The notes under the pieces are model-generated. The model made no database searches. It was not told where the DNA came from and was given only the letters and a program-made list of their open reading frames with translations. Of a stretch of 14,928 nucleotides of DNA, positions 1 through 6,332 are shown one piece after another (position 1 is the stretch's first letter; each line of letters begins with the position of its first letter). The translations under genes and the position numbers were made by a program. Source of the DNA: an uncultured Bacillota bacterium (lineage in GTDB: Bacteria; Bacillota_I; Bacilli_A; RFN20; CAG-449); contig CAJKZK010000037.1 in assembly GCA_905204225.1 (NCBI GenBank), forward strand, positions 1 to 14,928, given 5' to 3'.

Positions 1-537
1 TTAAAATGGTTAGTAAATAACATAAAAAATATGGTAGATGTGGATAAATATTTATTACTTAGAATATTAATTGTCTTTTATTCATTAAATAATATGGTTA
101 TTATTCCTTATAGAAATCACATTAAACAATTATATCTAGCGGTTTTATATCATCAAGATGAAATATTAAAAAATAGTTATAATAGATTAATAAATAGAAC
201 AAAAGAATATCTAATTGCTCATGATAAGAAAGAAAACGAAAAAGCTTTATTAATGTTAGATAAATATAAAAAAGAATTTGTAGATATTTTTGATATAACA
301 GAATTTGGAATATATGGTTCTTTTTCAACAAAAACATTTAATGAATATAGCGATTTGGATATGTATGTTTTAATGAAAAATATTGATGATAAAAAGAAAA
401 TTAAAACACAAATATTAAAATTTTGGAATGATAAATTTAATATAAAAATTGATTTAAAATTAGTTACTTTAGAAACTATAGATACTACATTAACTAAAAA
501 TATGAAAAAATCAAAAATAGTAATTTTTAGAAGGTGA
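1..537 (+). CDS. Nucleotidyltransferase-domain protein, 5' end outside window
   Basis: The frame is open from base 1, ten codons before the first in-window ATG at 31, so the gene very likely starts outside. Counting from that ATG, residues 1-90 are helical and residues 94-115 carry the MNT/Pol-beta nucleotidyltransferase signature: GSFS (96-99), then SDLDMYV (107-113) with metal-binding D108 and D110. D141 in KIDLKLV is a likely third carboxylate. Such domains transfer a nucleotide, often AMP, to a protein, RNA or drug; the target here is unknown. The N-terminal stretch around LRILIVFYSLNNMVIIPYR resembles the end of a Fic fold and matches the same region of the next gene. The next ribosome site overlaps this stop codon, so the two genes are probably co-transcribed. 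The domain call is solid; the role is not known. Confidence 0.75.
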   Translation, partial: LKWLVNNIKNMVDVDKYLLLRILIVFYSLNNMVIIPYRNHIKQLYLAVLYHQDEILKNSYNRLINRTKEYLIAHDKKENEKALLMLDKYKKEFVDIFDITEFGIYGSFSTKTFNEYSDLDMYVLMKNIDDKKKIKTQILKFWNDKFNIKIDLKLVTLETIDTTLTKNMKKSKIVIFRR

Positions 538-542
538 ATTTT

Positions 543-1460
543 ATGAATGAATATACAAATATATGTTCAGGAAAAGAATTAATTGTAAGAAAGAAAATAT
601 CATCATTTATAGAAAAATTTTTAAGATATAAAAATTATGACTTTGATCATGATAATTTTAAAAAAATAATTTATTTTGAAAAACAAATTAAAACTCCATT
701 AGAAGAAAAAATTAAAAATTATTATGATGGATATTTATATTTGCTTAACAATTATATGAATCCTTTAACAAAAGAAATATTAAATAAATTTCTTTTTATT
801 ATAAAAGGAAAATTATTTGATCAAGCAATAATTATTAGAACAATAAATAATTATTTTAATTTAATAAGTGAATTATCTATTAATAATTGTATAGATTTTC
901 ATTTAAAAATATATAATGAATTTATTTTTCTTGATGAAGAAGAAAGAGCAATTATTTCTTTAATGATTTTTAATTTTATGTTACTTAAAAATAATATTCC
1001 GATTATTAAATTAAAAAAAAGAGATTATATTATGTATGAAAAAAACAAAGAATTGTATTTTTTAGGTAATAAAACGAAAATGTACTCATATATAGATTCT
1101 ATTTTAAAAAAAGCTAAATTTCAAAATAAGAATTATTATAAAAACTTAACAGAACTTAATTTGCAACAAATACAATCAAGAATGATAGAAGATAAAGAAA
1201 TTTTAAAAAAATATTATAAAATAGAAAAAATAAGCATTGTTGGATCTTTTGCAAAAGGCTTAAATAGAATAGATTCTGATATTGATTTTTTAATAAAATT
1301 TAATGAATCTATAAAAGATGATGAAAAACTAAATATTAAAAGTGATTTAGAAAATCATTATTTGAAAGTATTTAAAAGATATGTTGATTTTTTAGAAGTA
1401 GGTAAATATGTTAATGATTCATTTGTTAAAGAATTTCAAGAAGTGAAAAAAATATTTTGA
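543..1460 (+). CDS. Fic-like/MNT nucleotidyltransferase two-domain protein
   Basis: The protein is 305 residues. I start at ATG 543 rather than GTG 534 because AGAAGGTGA sits just upstream of 543 with about 6 bases of spacing. Residues about 117-167 look like the end of a Fic domain: a helix, then LLKNNIPIIKLKKRDYIMYE, which fits the Fic pattern of a Leu-rich helix, Pro-Ile-Ile and R..Y. The Fic catalytic motif HPFxxGN(G)R is absent; FIFLDEEERA stands in its place, so this fold is probably inactive. The C-terminal third carries an MNT nucleotidyltransferase motif: GSFAKG (234-239), SDIDFLI with D246 and D248, and a third Asp, D282, in RYVDFLEV. All three carboxylates are present, so this half could be active. 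It follows its likely paralog directly and ends 25 bases before an IS30 relic. Function unknown; an AMP-transferring toxin-antitoxin or regulatory role is possible but unproven. Confidence 0.72.
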   Translation: MNEYTNICSGKELIVRKKISSFIEKFLRYKNYDFDHDNFKKIIYFEKQIKTPLEEKIKNYYDGYLYLLNNYMNPLTKEILNKFLFIIKGKLFDQAIIIRTINNYFNLISELSINNCIDFHLKIYNEFIFLDEEERAIISLMIFNFMLLKNNIPIIKLKKRDYIMYEKNKELYFLGNKTKMYSYIDSILKKAKFQNKNYYKNLTELNLQQIQSRMIEDKEILKKYYKIEKISIVGSFAKGLNRIDSDIDFLIKFNESIKDDEKLNIKSDLENHYLKVFKRYVDFLEVGKYVNDSFVKEFQEVKKIF

Positions 1461-1485
1461 ATAATTTAACTAAAAGATAATCATT

Positions 1486-1514
1486 ATGTTAATCTAAATT
1501 GAAAAAGCAACAGA
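1486..1514 (+). repeat. IS30 left terminal inverted repeat
   Basis: This is identical to the reverse complement of 2426-2454 over 29 bases. Its core is TTGAAAAAGCAACAG. Confidence 0.9.
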
Positions 1515-1545
1515 AAGTGTAAAAAATTTTACTGTTGCGTTTTGA
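1507..1545 (+). terminator. Possible terminator inside the IS left end
   Basis: GCAACAG (1507-1513) pairs with CTGTTGC (1532-1538) around an 18-base AT-rich loop and is followed by GTTTTG. It lies about 50 bases after the stop of the nucleotidyltransferase gene and could end that transcript. The loop is long and the T tract short, so this is tentative. Confidence 0.35.
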
Positions 1546-1644
1546 AATAAGAAAATTAATTAAATTTAATCTATTGAAATGATAAAAAAACATTGATAAT
1601 ATAAAAATGGAATTAATAAAGCAAAAAAAGAGTATACCAAAAAC

Positions 1645-1721
1645 AAAGTGTTAATTTTGATTCATTTGAAAAAGCAACACTTTAAAAAAGTAATTAATAT
1701 TCTGAATTAATGAGCCAAGGA
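1645..1721 (+). repeat. Fossil 5' end of a second IS30 copy, plus strand
   Basis: TTTGAAAAAGCAACA (about 1665-1679) copies the core of the terminal repeat. About 30 bases later AATGAGCCAAGGA (1709-1721) repeats, in inverted orientation, the first codons of the transposase at 2372-2360 (Met-Ser-Gln-Gly). The frame then stops at once (TTTAA at 1726-1730). This is best read as the head of another IS30 copy, truncated after about six codons. AAAGTGTT (1645-1652) and AACACTTT (1676-1683) also form an 8-base stem, which on the minus strand is followed by a T-rich run and could end transposase transcripts. Confidence 0.6.
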
Positions 1722-1731
1722 AGGGTTTAAA

Positions 1732-2371
1732 TTATTTAATTAATTCTGGTTTTAGATGTACATCATCTTTGTTAATTTCATTGATATTGAGAATTCTAAG
1801 TACCTCAATACCAAAAGCAGTTTTAAACAATTCAAAAGGTGTTTTAAAACCTAATGAATTTCGAGGTGTAGAATTAATATGTGAGAATATTAAATCTACA
1901 TCTTTTTGATTTAAATTATCAAAACTAACACCTTTAGGTAAAACATATCTAATAAATTCATGATTTCTTTCACAAGATCCTTTTTGAGAAGATTTATAAG
2001 GATCACAGAAAAACACTTTAGTAATTAATTCTCCATTTTCATCTTTTTCAATTTCATCTAATAATGAAAATTCAATTCCATTATCAGTAAGTATCACTTG
2101 GAACAAAATTTTATATGTTACTAACCCTAATTTATTTTTCAATTCCAAATAGGTATTCTTGATAACTCTTCTTTTAATAGATTTATTTGCGAATCATATC
2201 AAGTTGATTATACTTTAATAAGCTTCTTTTTAAATAGTTTCTAACAGTATTTTCTGAAATCATAATTTCACCTTTATGATTTTGATAAATAATAGATATA
2301 GATTGACCTTTTTGTGATTCTGTTAAGTGAACCATAATATATTTCTTTATTCTCTTGTATCCTTGGCTCAT
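1732..2371 (-). pseudogene. IS30-family transposase, internally deleted and frameshifted
   Basis: Two pieces lie in different frames. The N-terminal piece (2371-2183, 62 codons, starting Met-Ser-Gln-Gly) has the helix-turn-helix segment ISENTVRNYLKR and ends QLDMIRK, the usual boundary before the catalytic core. The C-terminal piece (about 2190-1732) carries ILTDNGIEF with the second catalytic Asp, CDPYKSSQKGSCERNHEFIR with the catalytic Glu, then HINSTPR and PFELF, all typical of IS30 DDE transposases. The stretch of roughly 100 residues between them, which normally holds the first catalytic Asp (DTV region), is missing, and the junction near 2185 shifts frame. The protein cannot be active. 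The order of fragments and the good C-terminal conservation suggest recent decay. Confidence 0.88.
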
Positions 2372-2425
2372 TTTTATATTATCATTTTGTGTTTACGATT
2401 CAATTTGCAATATTTATTTCTTTTG

Positions 2426-2454
2426 TCTGTTGCTTTTTCAATTTAGATTAACAT
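2426..2454 (-). repeat. IS30 right terminal inverted repeat
   Basis: This is the perfect partner of 1486-1514. It lies upstream of the transposase start on the minus strand. Confidence 0.9.
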
Positions 2455-2498
2455 GTTTAGATTAAAATTTTTTTTGATTAGAAATTTATTAAAAAAAG

Positions 2499-2507
2499 TG
2501 CTATAAT
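2499..2507 (+). promoter_or_regulatory. Extended -10 promoter for the CarD-type gene
   Basis: TGCTATAAT is a perfect extended -10 element. No good -35 box sits at the right distance (TTGATT at 2474-2479 is 22 bases away), which fits an extended -10 promoter. Transcription would start near 2514, leaving a leader of about 70 bases. Confidence 0.5.
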
Positions 2508-2583
2508 TAGGCTATAAGAAAGGTTTTGGCATAGAAAAAATTAATTAGGTATAAATTATATTTTTGTCATGCAATGGTGAAAA

Positions 2584-3078
2584 ATGAACATCGGAGATAT
2601 TGTTGTAACAAAAAATTTTGAAGTATGTAAGATTATTGATAAAGTGATAAAAGACTTTGGAATTGGACCAAAAACGTATTTAATTTTAGAGCCATATTTT
2701 GCTAAACAAACAACACAAGATAAAATATTTATCCCAGAAAATAATAAAAATTTAATTAGACCAATAATGGAAAGAGAAGAAGCATTGAAAGTTATAAATA
2801 ATATTCCTCAATTAGAAAATGTTTGGTATTCTGATCAAAAAGAAAGAAAAATGAAATTTGAAGAAATGTACAAAACTGGTGACGCTAATAAAATATGTCA
2901 ATTAATTAAATCGTTAATAAAACATAATGAAGAATTGAAACTAACTAAACATACATTATCTATGTTAGATAAAGAATTCCTTGATAAATTAAAAGAAGGT
3001 ATTTGTCAAGAATTTTCAATTGCTTTAAATATGCCTTTTGAATCTATTGAAAGATTTATTGCAGAAAAAGTTAATTAA
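2584..3078 (+). CDS. CarD family RNA polymerase-binding regulator
   Basis: At 164 residues this has the size and layout of CarD/CdnL-type regulators. Residues 1-60 form the RNA polymerase-interacting Tudor-like domain (start NIGDIVVTKNFEVCKIIDKV, then a YLILEPYF strand and an IFIP strand before a NLIRPIM turn). Residues 65-164 are the helical C-terminal domain. By family knowledge such proteins bind the polymerase beta subunit and stabilise the open promoter complex; many Bacillota carry small homologues tied to growth or stress control. GGTGA stands 3 bases before the ATG, a rather close ribosome site. It is the first gene after the IS30 relic and has its own extended -10 promoter. The target promoters cannot be seen here. 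Confidence 0.82.
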   Translation: MNIGDIVVTKNFEVCKIIDKVIKDFGIGPKTYLILEPYFAKQTTQDKIFIPENNKNLIRPIMEREEALKVINNIPQLENVWYSDQKERKMKFEEMYKTGDANKICQLIKSLIKHNEELKLTKHTLSMLDKEFLDKLKEGICQEFSIALNMPFESIERFIAEKVN

Positions 3079-3103
3079 ATTAAAAAGAGATAACTAGCTT
3101 ACA

Positions 3104-3133
3104 TTGATGATTATTTTATAATAAAAATATACA
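3104..3133 (+). promoter_or_regulatory. Candidate promoter for the PF06541-type gene
   Basis: TTGATG (3104-3109) and TATACA (3128-3133) are 18 bases apart. A TATAAT at 3117-3122 is an alternative -10 but lacks a -35. In sequence this AT-rich, chance matches are common. Confidence 0.3.
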
Positions 3134-3153
3134 TATTTATAAATACTAAAAAT

Positions 3154-3810
3154 ATGAAGATTTTTAGTTATTTAAGATTGCAAAGAAAACAAATTAATTT
3201 AAATAAATTAGATTTAATATTTATTTATGCTTTAGGTGGATTAATAGGTAATATATATGAAACAACATTATTTTTTATTATTAAAGGAGAATATGTTGAT
3301 TCATCTGCTTCAGTAATAAGTCCTTTTAATGTTGTATATGCTTTTGGACTTACATTATTTAGTTTTTGTTTATATAAAATTAATAATATATTTATTATGT
3401 TTTTATTAGCGGCATTTTTAGGTGGCTTTTTTGAATATTTTGCTTCTATTATAGAAGAATATATTTTTAGAATATCTAGTTGGGATTATAGTCATTTATT
3501 TATGAATATCAATGGTAGAACTACAATTCCTATTAGTTTATTATGGGGGTTAATGGGAACAATATGTGTAATATTATTACCATTTTTTCTTAAATTGATT
3601 CATAAATTACCTTATAAAATTTATTTAATAATTGCAATAATATTATTAAGTTATATTTGTTTAGATTGGATTTTATCTTTTATTAGTTTATTAAGATATT
3701 CTCAAAGAATGCATGGAGATAATCTAGATAATGATTTTTATAAATGGATAGATTATTTATTTAATAATGATTATATGAAAAAGAAATATCCTAATTTAAT
3801 ATTTAAATAA
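3154..3810 (+). CDS. PF06541-type membrane protein (putative ABC transporter type IV)
   Basis: The 218-residue protein has about five hydrophobic segments (roughly 20-42, 58-78, 79-100, 125-147 and 155-182). It shows the fingerprints of the PF06541 family: an early GNIYET segment, SPFNVVYAFG (56-65), EYFASIIEEYIF, then SWDYS (109-113), NINGR (118-122) and WG (131-132). The family is annotated as putative ABC-transporter type IV but its transport activity is unproven, and no ATPase gene lies beside it. The 40-residue tail after the last helix is charged and probably cytoplasmic. No clear Shine-Dalgarno precedes the ATG; the next Met is at residue 82, inside the protein, so this start stands. 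The family call is good; the substrate is unknown. Confidence 0.75.
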   Translation: MKIFSYLRLQRKQINLNKLDLIFIYALGGLIGNIYETTLFFIIKGEYVDSSASVISPFNVVYAFGLTLFSFCLYKINNIFIMFLLAAFLGGFFEYFASIIEEYIFRISSWDYSHLFMNINGRTTIPISLLWGLMGTICVILLPFFLKLIHKLPYKIYLIIAIILLSYICLDWILSFISLLRYSQRMHGDNLDNDFYKWIDYLFNNDYMKKKYPNLIFK

Positions 3811-3819
3811 TAAAGTAGT

Positions 3820-3855
3820 TAATTATATTAATTTAGGTTAAATTAGTTATAATTA
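3820..3855 (+). repeat. 36-base AT-rich dyad upstream of small acidic protein gene
   Basis: TAATTATA (3820-3827) pairs with TATAATTA (3848-3855). Inside, TAATTTA (3829-3835) pairs with TAAATTA (3839-3845) around a GGT loop. That is 15 pairs broken only by one small internal bulge. It overlaps a TATAAT (3848-3853) that may serve as -10 for the next gene. No T tract follows, so it is more likely a binding site or RNA stem than a terminator. Confidence 0.5.
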
Positions 3856-3874
3856 AAATATAAAGGAAAAAAAT

Positions 3875-4141
3875 ATGAAAAAGTTATCAAATAGAACAAT
3901 TAATGTTATAAAGAAATATTTATTATTAAAATTAGAAAATAATGAAATATCATTAAATAATTTTGATGAAATGTTAGAAATTTTATCATCAATGATTAGT
4001 GGATTAGTTATAGATATAGAAGATAACAATAATGATACACAAGAAAATAGAGATTTATTAAATGAATTAGATTATGCTTTTGATGAAATGAATGAAGCAA
4101 ACGAAATAGATTTTAATGATCTTAATAAGCATTTAAAATAA
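3875..4141 (+). CDS. Small acidic helical protein, unknown function
   Basis: This 88-residue protein is not one I recognise. AAAGGA (3862-3867) lies 7 bases before the ATG, so translation is well supported. Residues 1-20 are basic (start MKKLSNRTINVIKKYLLLKL). From about residue 22 the protein is strongly acidic and predicted helical, rich in Asp, Glu and Asn, with a flexible DIEDNNNDTQE linker near 47-57 and a last helix ending NKHLK. It has no membrane segment or cysteines. Its charge profile is that of a partner or antitoxin-like protein, but nothing in its neighbours supports a specific role. It lies between the membrane protein gene and the aro operon with its own likely promoter region. 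Confidence 0.6.
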   Translation: MKKLSNRTINVIKKYLLLKLENNEISLNNFDEMLEILSSMISGLVIDIEDNNNDTQENRDLLNELDYAFDEMNEANEIDFNDLNKHLK

Positions 4142-4196
4142 GTCATAAATAATTTTTTATATTGAATAATAAATACTTTCTTTAAATTTTGTTTAC

Positions 4197-4226
4197 TTGT
4201 AAATCTTTATATAACTAATATATAAT
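4197..4226 (+). promoter_or_regulatory. Promoter of the aro operon
   Basis: A perfect TATAAT (4221-4226) is preceded at 18 bases by TTGTAA (4197-4202), a 4 of 6 match to the -35 box. Transcription would begin near 4233, giving a leader of only about 20 bases that holds the ribosome site AAAGGGA (4241-4247). The leader is too short for a riboswitch or T-box. The palindrome TTTACTTGTAAA (4192-4203) covers the -35 and could be a repressor site. Confidence 0.5.
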
Positions 4227-4254
4227 GATATTAGTTTTTTAAAGGGAAGATTAT

Positions 4255-5265
4255 ATGGAAATAAATGTTAATTTAAAAAGTAAATCTTATAAAGTTATTA
4301 TTGAAAAAGGTATTCTATCCAAGGTAAATAATTTTATTAATAAAGATAAAAAAATATTAATTGTTTCTGATGATTTAGTACCTTTTAATTATATACAATG
4401 TGTACAAAATCAATTTAATAATGCTTATACATATATTTTTCAACATGGAGAAAAAAGTAAAAATTTTGATACATATTTAAATATTATAAATATGTTAATG
4501 AAAAATAATTTTTCTCGTCATGATTATGTTATTGCTTTAGGTGGAGGAGTTGTAGGTGATGTGGTAGGTTTTGCTAGCATGACTTATAAAAGAGGATTAC
4601 ATTTTGTTAATATTCCTACTACTACATTAAGTATGGTTGATTCTTCTATTGGAGGAAAAACGGCAATAAATTATAATTCTACTAAAAATGTAATTGGAGG
4701 TTTTTATCAACCTGATATTGTTTTAATAGATGTTAATACATTATTTACTTTACCTAAAAGACATTTTATTAATGGTACAATAGAAGCTTTGAAAACTGGC
4801 TTATTAGGGGATAAAGAATTATTTGATATTTTAAAAAATAGTGACTTTAAAGATAATTATGAAGAAATAATATATCGTTCTTTAATGTTTAAAAAGAAAA
4901 TAGTTGAAGAAGATGAAAAAGAAAATGGAATAAGAAAAATATTAAATTTTGGCCATACTTTTGGTCATGCAATAGAAGCTTATTATCAAATGAATGGATT
5001 TTTACATGGTGAAGCAATAGGAATTGGTATGTTACTTGTAAGTAAAGATAAACCATATTATCAAGATTTAAAAGATATTTTAAATAAATGGAAAGTTAAT
5101 ACTAATATTAATATTGGTGATGAAAACAAAATTTTAAAATTGATAGAAAATGATAAAAAATGTGATAACAATATGGTTGATTTAATTATAGTTGATGATT
5201 TTAATAAAGTAAGAATTGAACCAACTTTAGTAAATGATTTATATAAATATTTAGGAGCAGAATAA
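4255..5265 (+). CDS. aroB: 3-dehydroquinate synthase
   Basis: AroB converts DAHP to 3-dehydroquinate, the second step to chorismate, using NAD and a divalent metal in the cytoplasm. The 336 residues show the nucleotide-binding GGGVVGD (96-102), IPTTTLSMVDSSIGGKTA (120-137) with substrate-binding Lys135, and the metal ligands E177 (GTIEALK), H234 (NFGHTFGH) and H251 (FLHGEA). The protein is slightly shorter than the usual 350-360, with a short C-terminal domain. AAAGGGA lies 7 bases before the ATG. It is the first gene of a packed operon; its stop codon shares one base with the aroC start (TAATG). Confidence 0.96.
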   Translation: MEINVNLKSKSYKVIIEKGILSKVNNFINKDKKILIVSDDLVPFNYIQCVQNQFNNAYTYIFQHGEKSKNFDTYLNIINMLMKNNFSRHDYVIALGGGVVGDVVGFASMTYKRGLHFVNIPTTTLSMVDSSIGGKTAINYNSTKNVIGGFYQPDIVLIDVNTLFTLPKRHFINGTIEALKTGLLGDKELFDILKNSDFKDNYEEIIYRSLMFKKKIVEEDEKENGIRKILNFGHTFGHAIEAYYQMNGFLHGEAIGIGMLLVSKDKPYYQDLKDILNKWKVNTNINIGDENKILKLIENDKKCDNNMVDLIIVDDFNKVRIEPTLVNDLYKYLGAE

Positions 5266-6332
5266 TGGGTTCGAGTTTTGGAAAAAATATAAAAATATCT
5301 ATTTTTGGTGAATCACATTCTTATTGTGTTGGTTTAACTATTGATGGGTTAAAAGCGGGTATATATATTGATCAAATATATTTAGAAAATGAATTAAAAA
5401 AAAGAAAAACCCATGATGATTTATCTACTAGTAGAAATGAAGAAGATAAAATTATTTTTTTAAGTGGAATATTTAATAATTATACTACTGGTGGACCTCT
5501 TACTTTTATCTTAGAAAATAATAATCAAAATTCTTCTTCTTATCAAAAAGGAATTATTAGACCTTCACATAGTGATTTGACTAGCTTTATAAAATATAAT
5601 GGATTTAATGATTATCGTGGTGGAGGCATGTTTTCAGGTAGAATGACCTCTCCTATTATTGTTTTAGGTGCTTTAATAAAACAAATATTAAATAAACAAA
5701 ATATATATGTATATAGCCATATTTCTTCTATTGGTAAAATAAATGATGATAAATTAGATTTAAATAATTTAAATGGACAAATTAAACAATTAAATAAATC
5801 TTCTTTTTCTACTTTTAATGAAGAAAAAGGTGAATTAATGAAAGAAGAAATAAGAAGATATAAACAAAATAATAATTCAATTGGTGGTACGATTGAAACA
5901 TTTATTACTGGAATAAAAATAGGGTTAGGTGAACCATTTTTTGATAGTGTAGAATCTTATATTTCACATTTAATTTTTTCTATTGGAGGTATAAAAGGAA
6001 TTATTTTTGGTAATGAAAATGTTTCTACTATGAGTGCATTAGAATATAATGATCAAATAAGATATGATAATGGAATTAAATTTTTATCAAATAACAATGG
6101 GGGAATAAATGGAGGAATAAGTAATGGAGATATTATCTATTTTAAAACATTTATAAAACCTACTCCTTCTATTTTAGCTAAACAAAATTCTATTAATATT
6201 ATTGATAAAGAAAATATTGATTTAAAGTTAAATGGAAGATTCGATCCATGTATAGTACATAGAATAAGACCAGTTATTGATGCATTAACTTATTATGCTA
6301 TATATGATTTAATGGGAAATGAACATGAATAA
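5265..6332 (+). CDS. aroC: Chorismate synthase (divergent)
   Basis: AroC removes phosphate from EPSP to make chorismate, using reduced FMN. The 355-residue length is normal. Key parts are present: FGESH (14-18) with catalytic His18, RPSHSDLT with His102, IGGTIE, GLGEPFFDSVE, NNGGINGGISNGD, KPTPSI, and RFDPC with Asp327. Several normally near-invariant positions differ: FGESHG reads FGESHS, the RGGGRSSARET flavin-site motif reads RGGGMFSGRMT (118-128), GRHDPC reads GRFDPC and VPR reads VHR. The catalytic His and Asp remain, so it is probably active but diverged. AGGAG (5253-5257) inside the aroB end drives a start overlapping the aroB stop by one base. No flavin reductase is nearby. Confidence 0.93.
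   Translation: MGSSFGKNIKISIFGESHSYCVGLTIDGLKAGIYIDQIYLENELKKRKTHDDLSTSRNEEDKIIFLSGIFNNYTTGGPLTFILENNNQNSSSYQKGIIRPSHSDLTSFIKYNGFNDYRGGGMFSGRMTSPIIVLGALIKQILNKQNIYVYSHISSIGKINDDKLDLNNLNGQIKQLNKSSFSTFNEEKGELMKEEIRRYKQNNNSIGGTIETFITGIKIGLGEPFFDSVESYISHLIFSIGGIKGIIFGNENVSTMSALEYNDQIRYDNGIKFLSNNNGGINGGISNGDIIYFKTFIKPTPSILAKQNSINIIDKENIDLKLNGRFDPCIVHRIRPVIDALTYYAIYDLMGNEHE

Larger units (their letters stand above)
1486..2454 (-). mobile_element. Decayed IS30-family insertion sequence
   Basis: The ends are perfect 29-base inverted repeats (1486-1514 and 2426-2454) beginning ATGTTAATC and ending AACAGA. Between them a minus-strand transposase of IS30 type is broken by an internal deletion and a frameshift. 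At 969 bases it is shorter than an intact member of this family. An AT dinucleotide flanks both sides if the outer two bases are taken as target duplication, but the exact ends cannot be fixed from one copy. The intact ends mean it could still be moved by a transposase supplied elsewhere. Confidence 0.85.

Noticed and set aside
534..542. GTG start for the second nucleotidyltransferase gene
   Set aside because: The bases are part of the ribosome site for ATG 543; using GTG would leave no Shine-Dalgarno.
4192..4254. T-box or riboswitch before aroB
   Set aside because: The predicted leader is only about 20 bases and shows no T-box sequence or aptamer-like stems.
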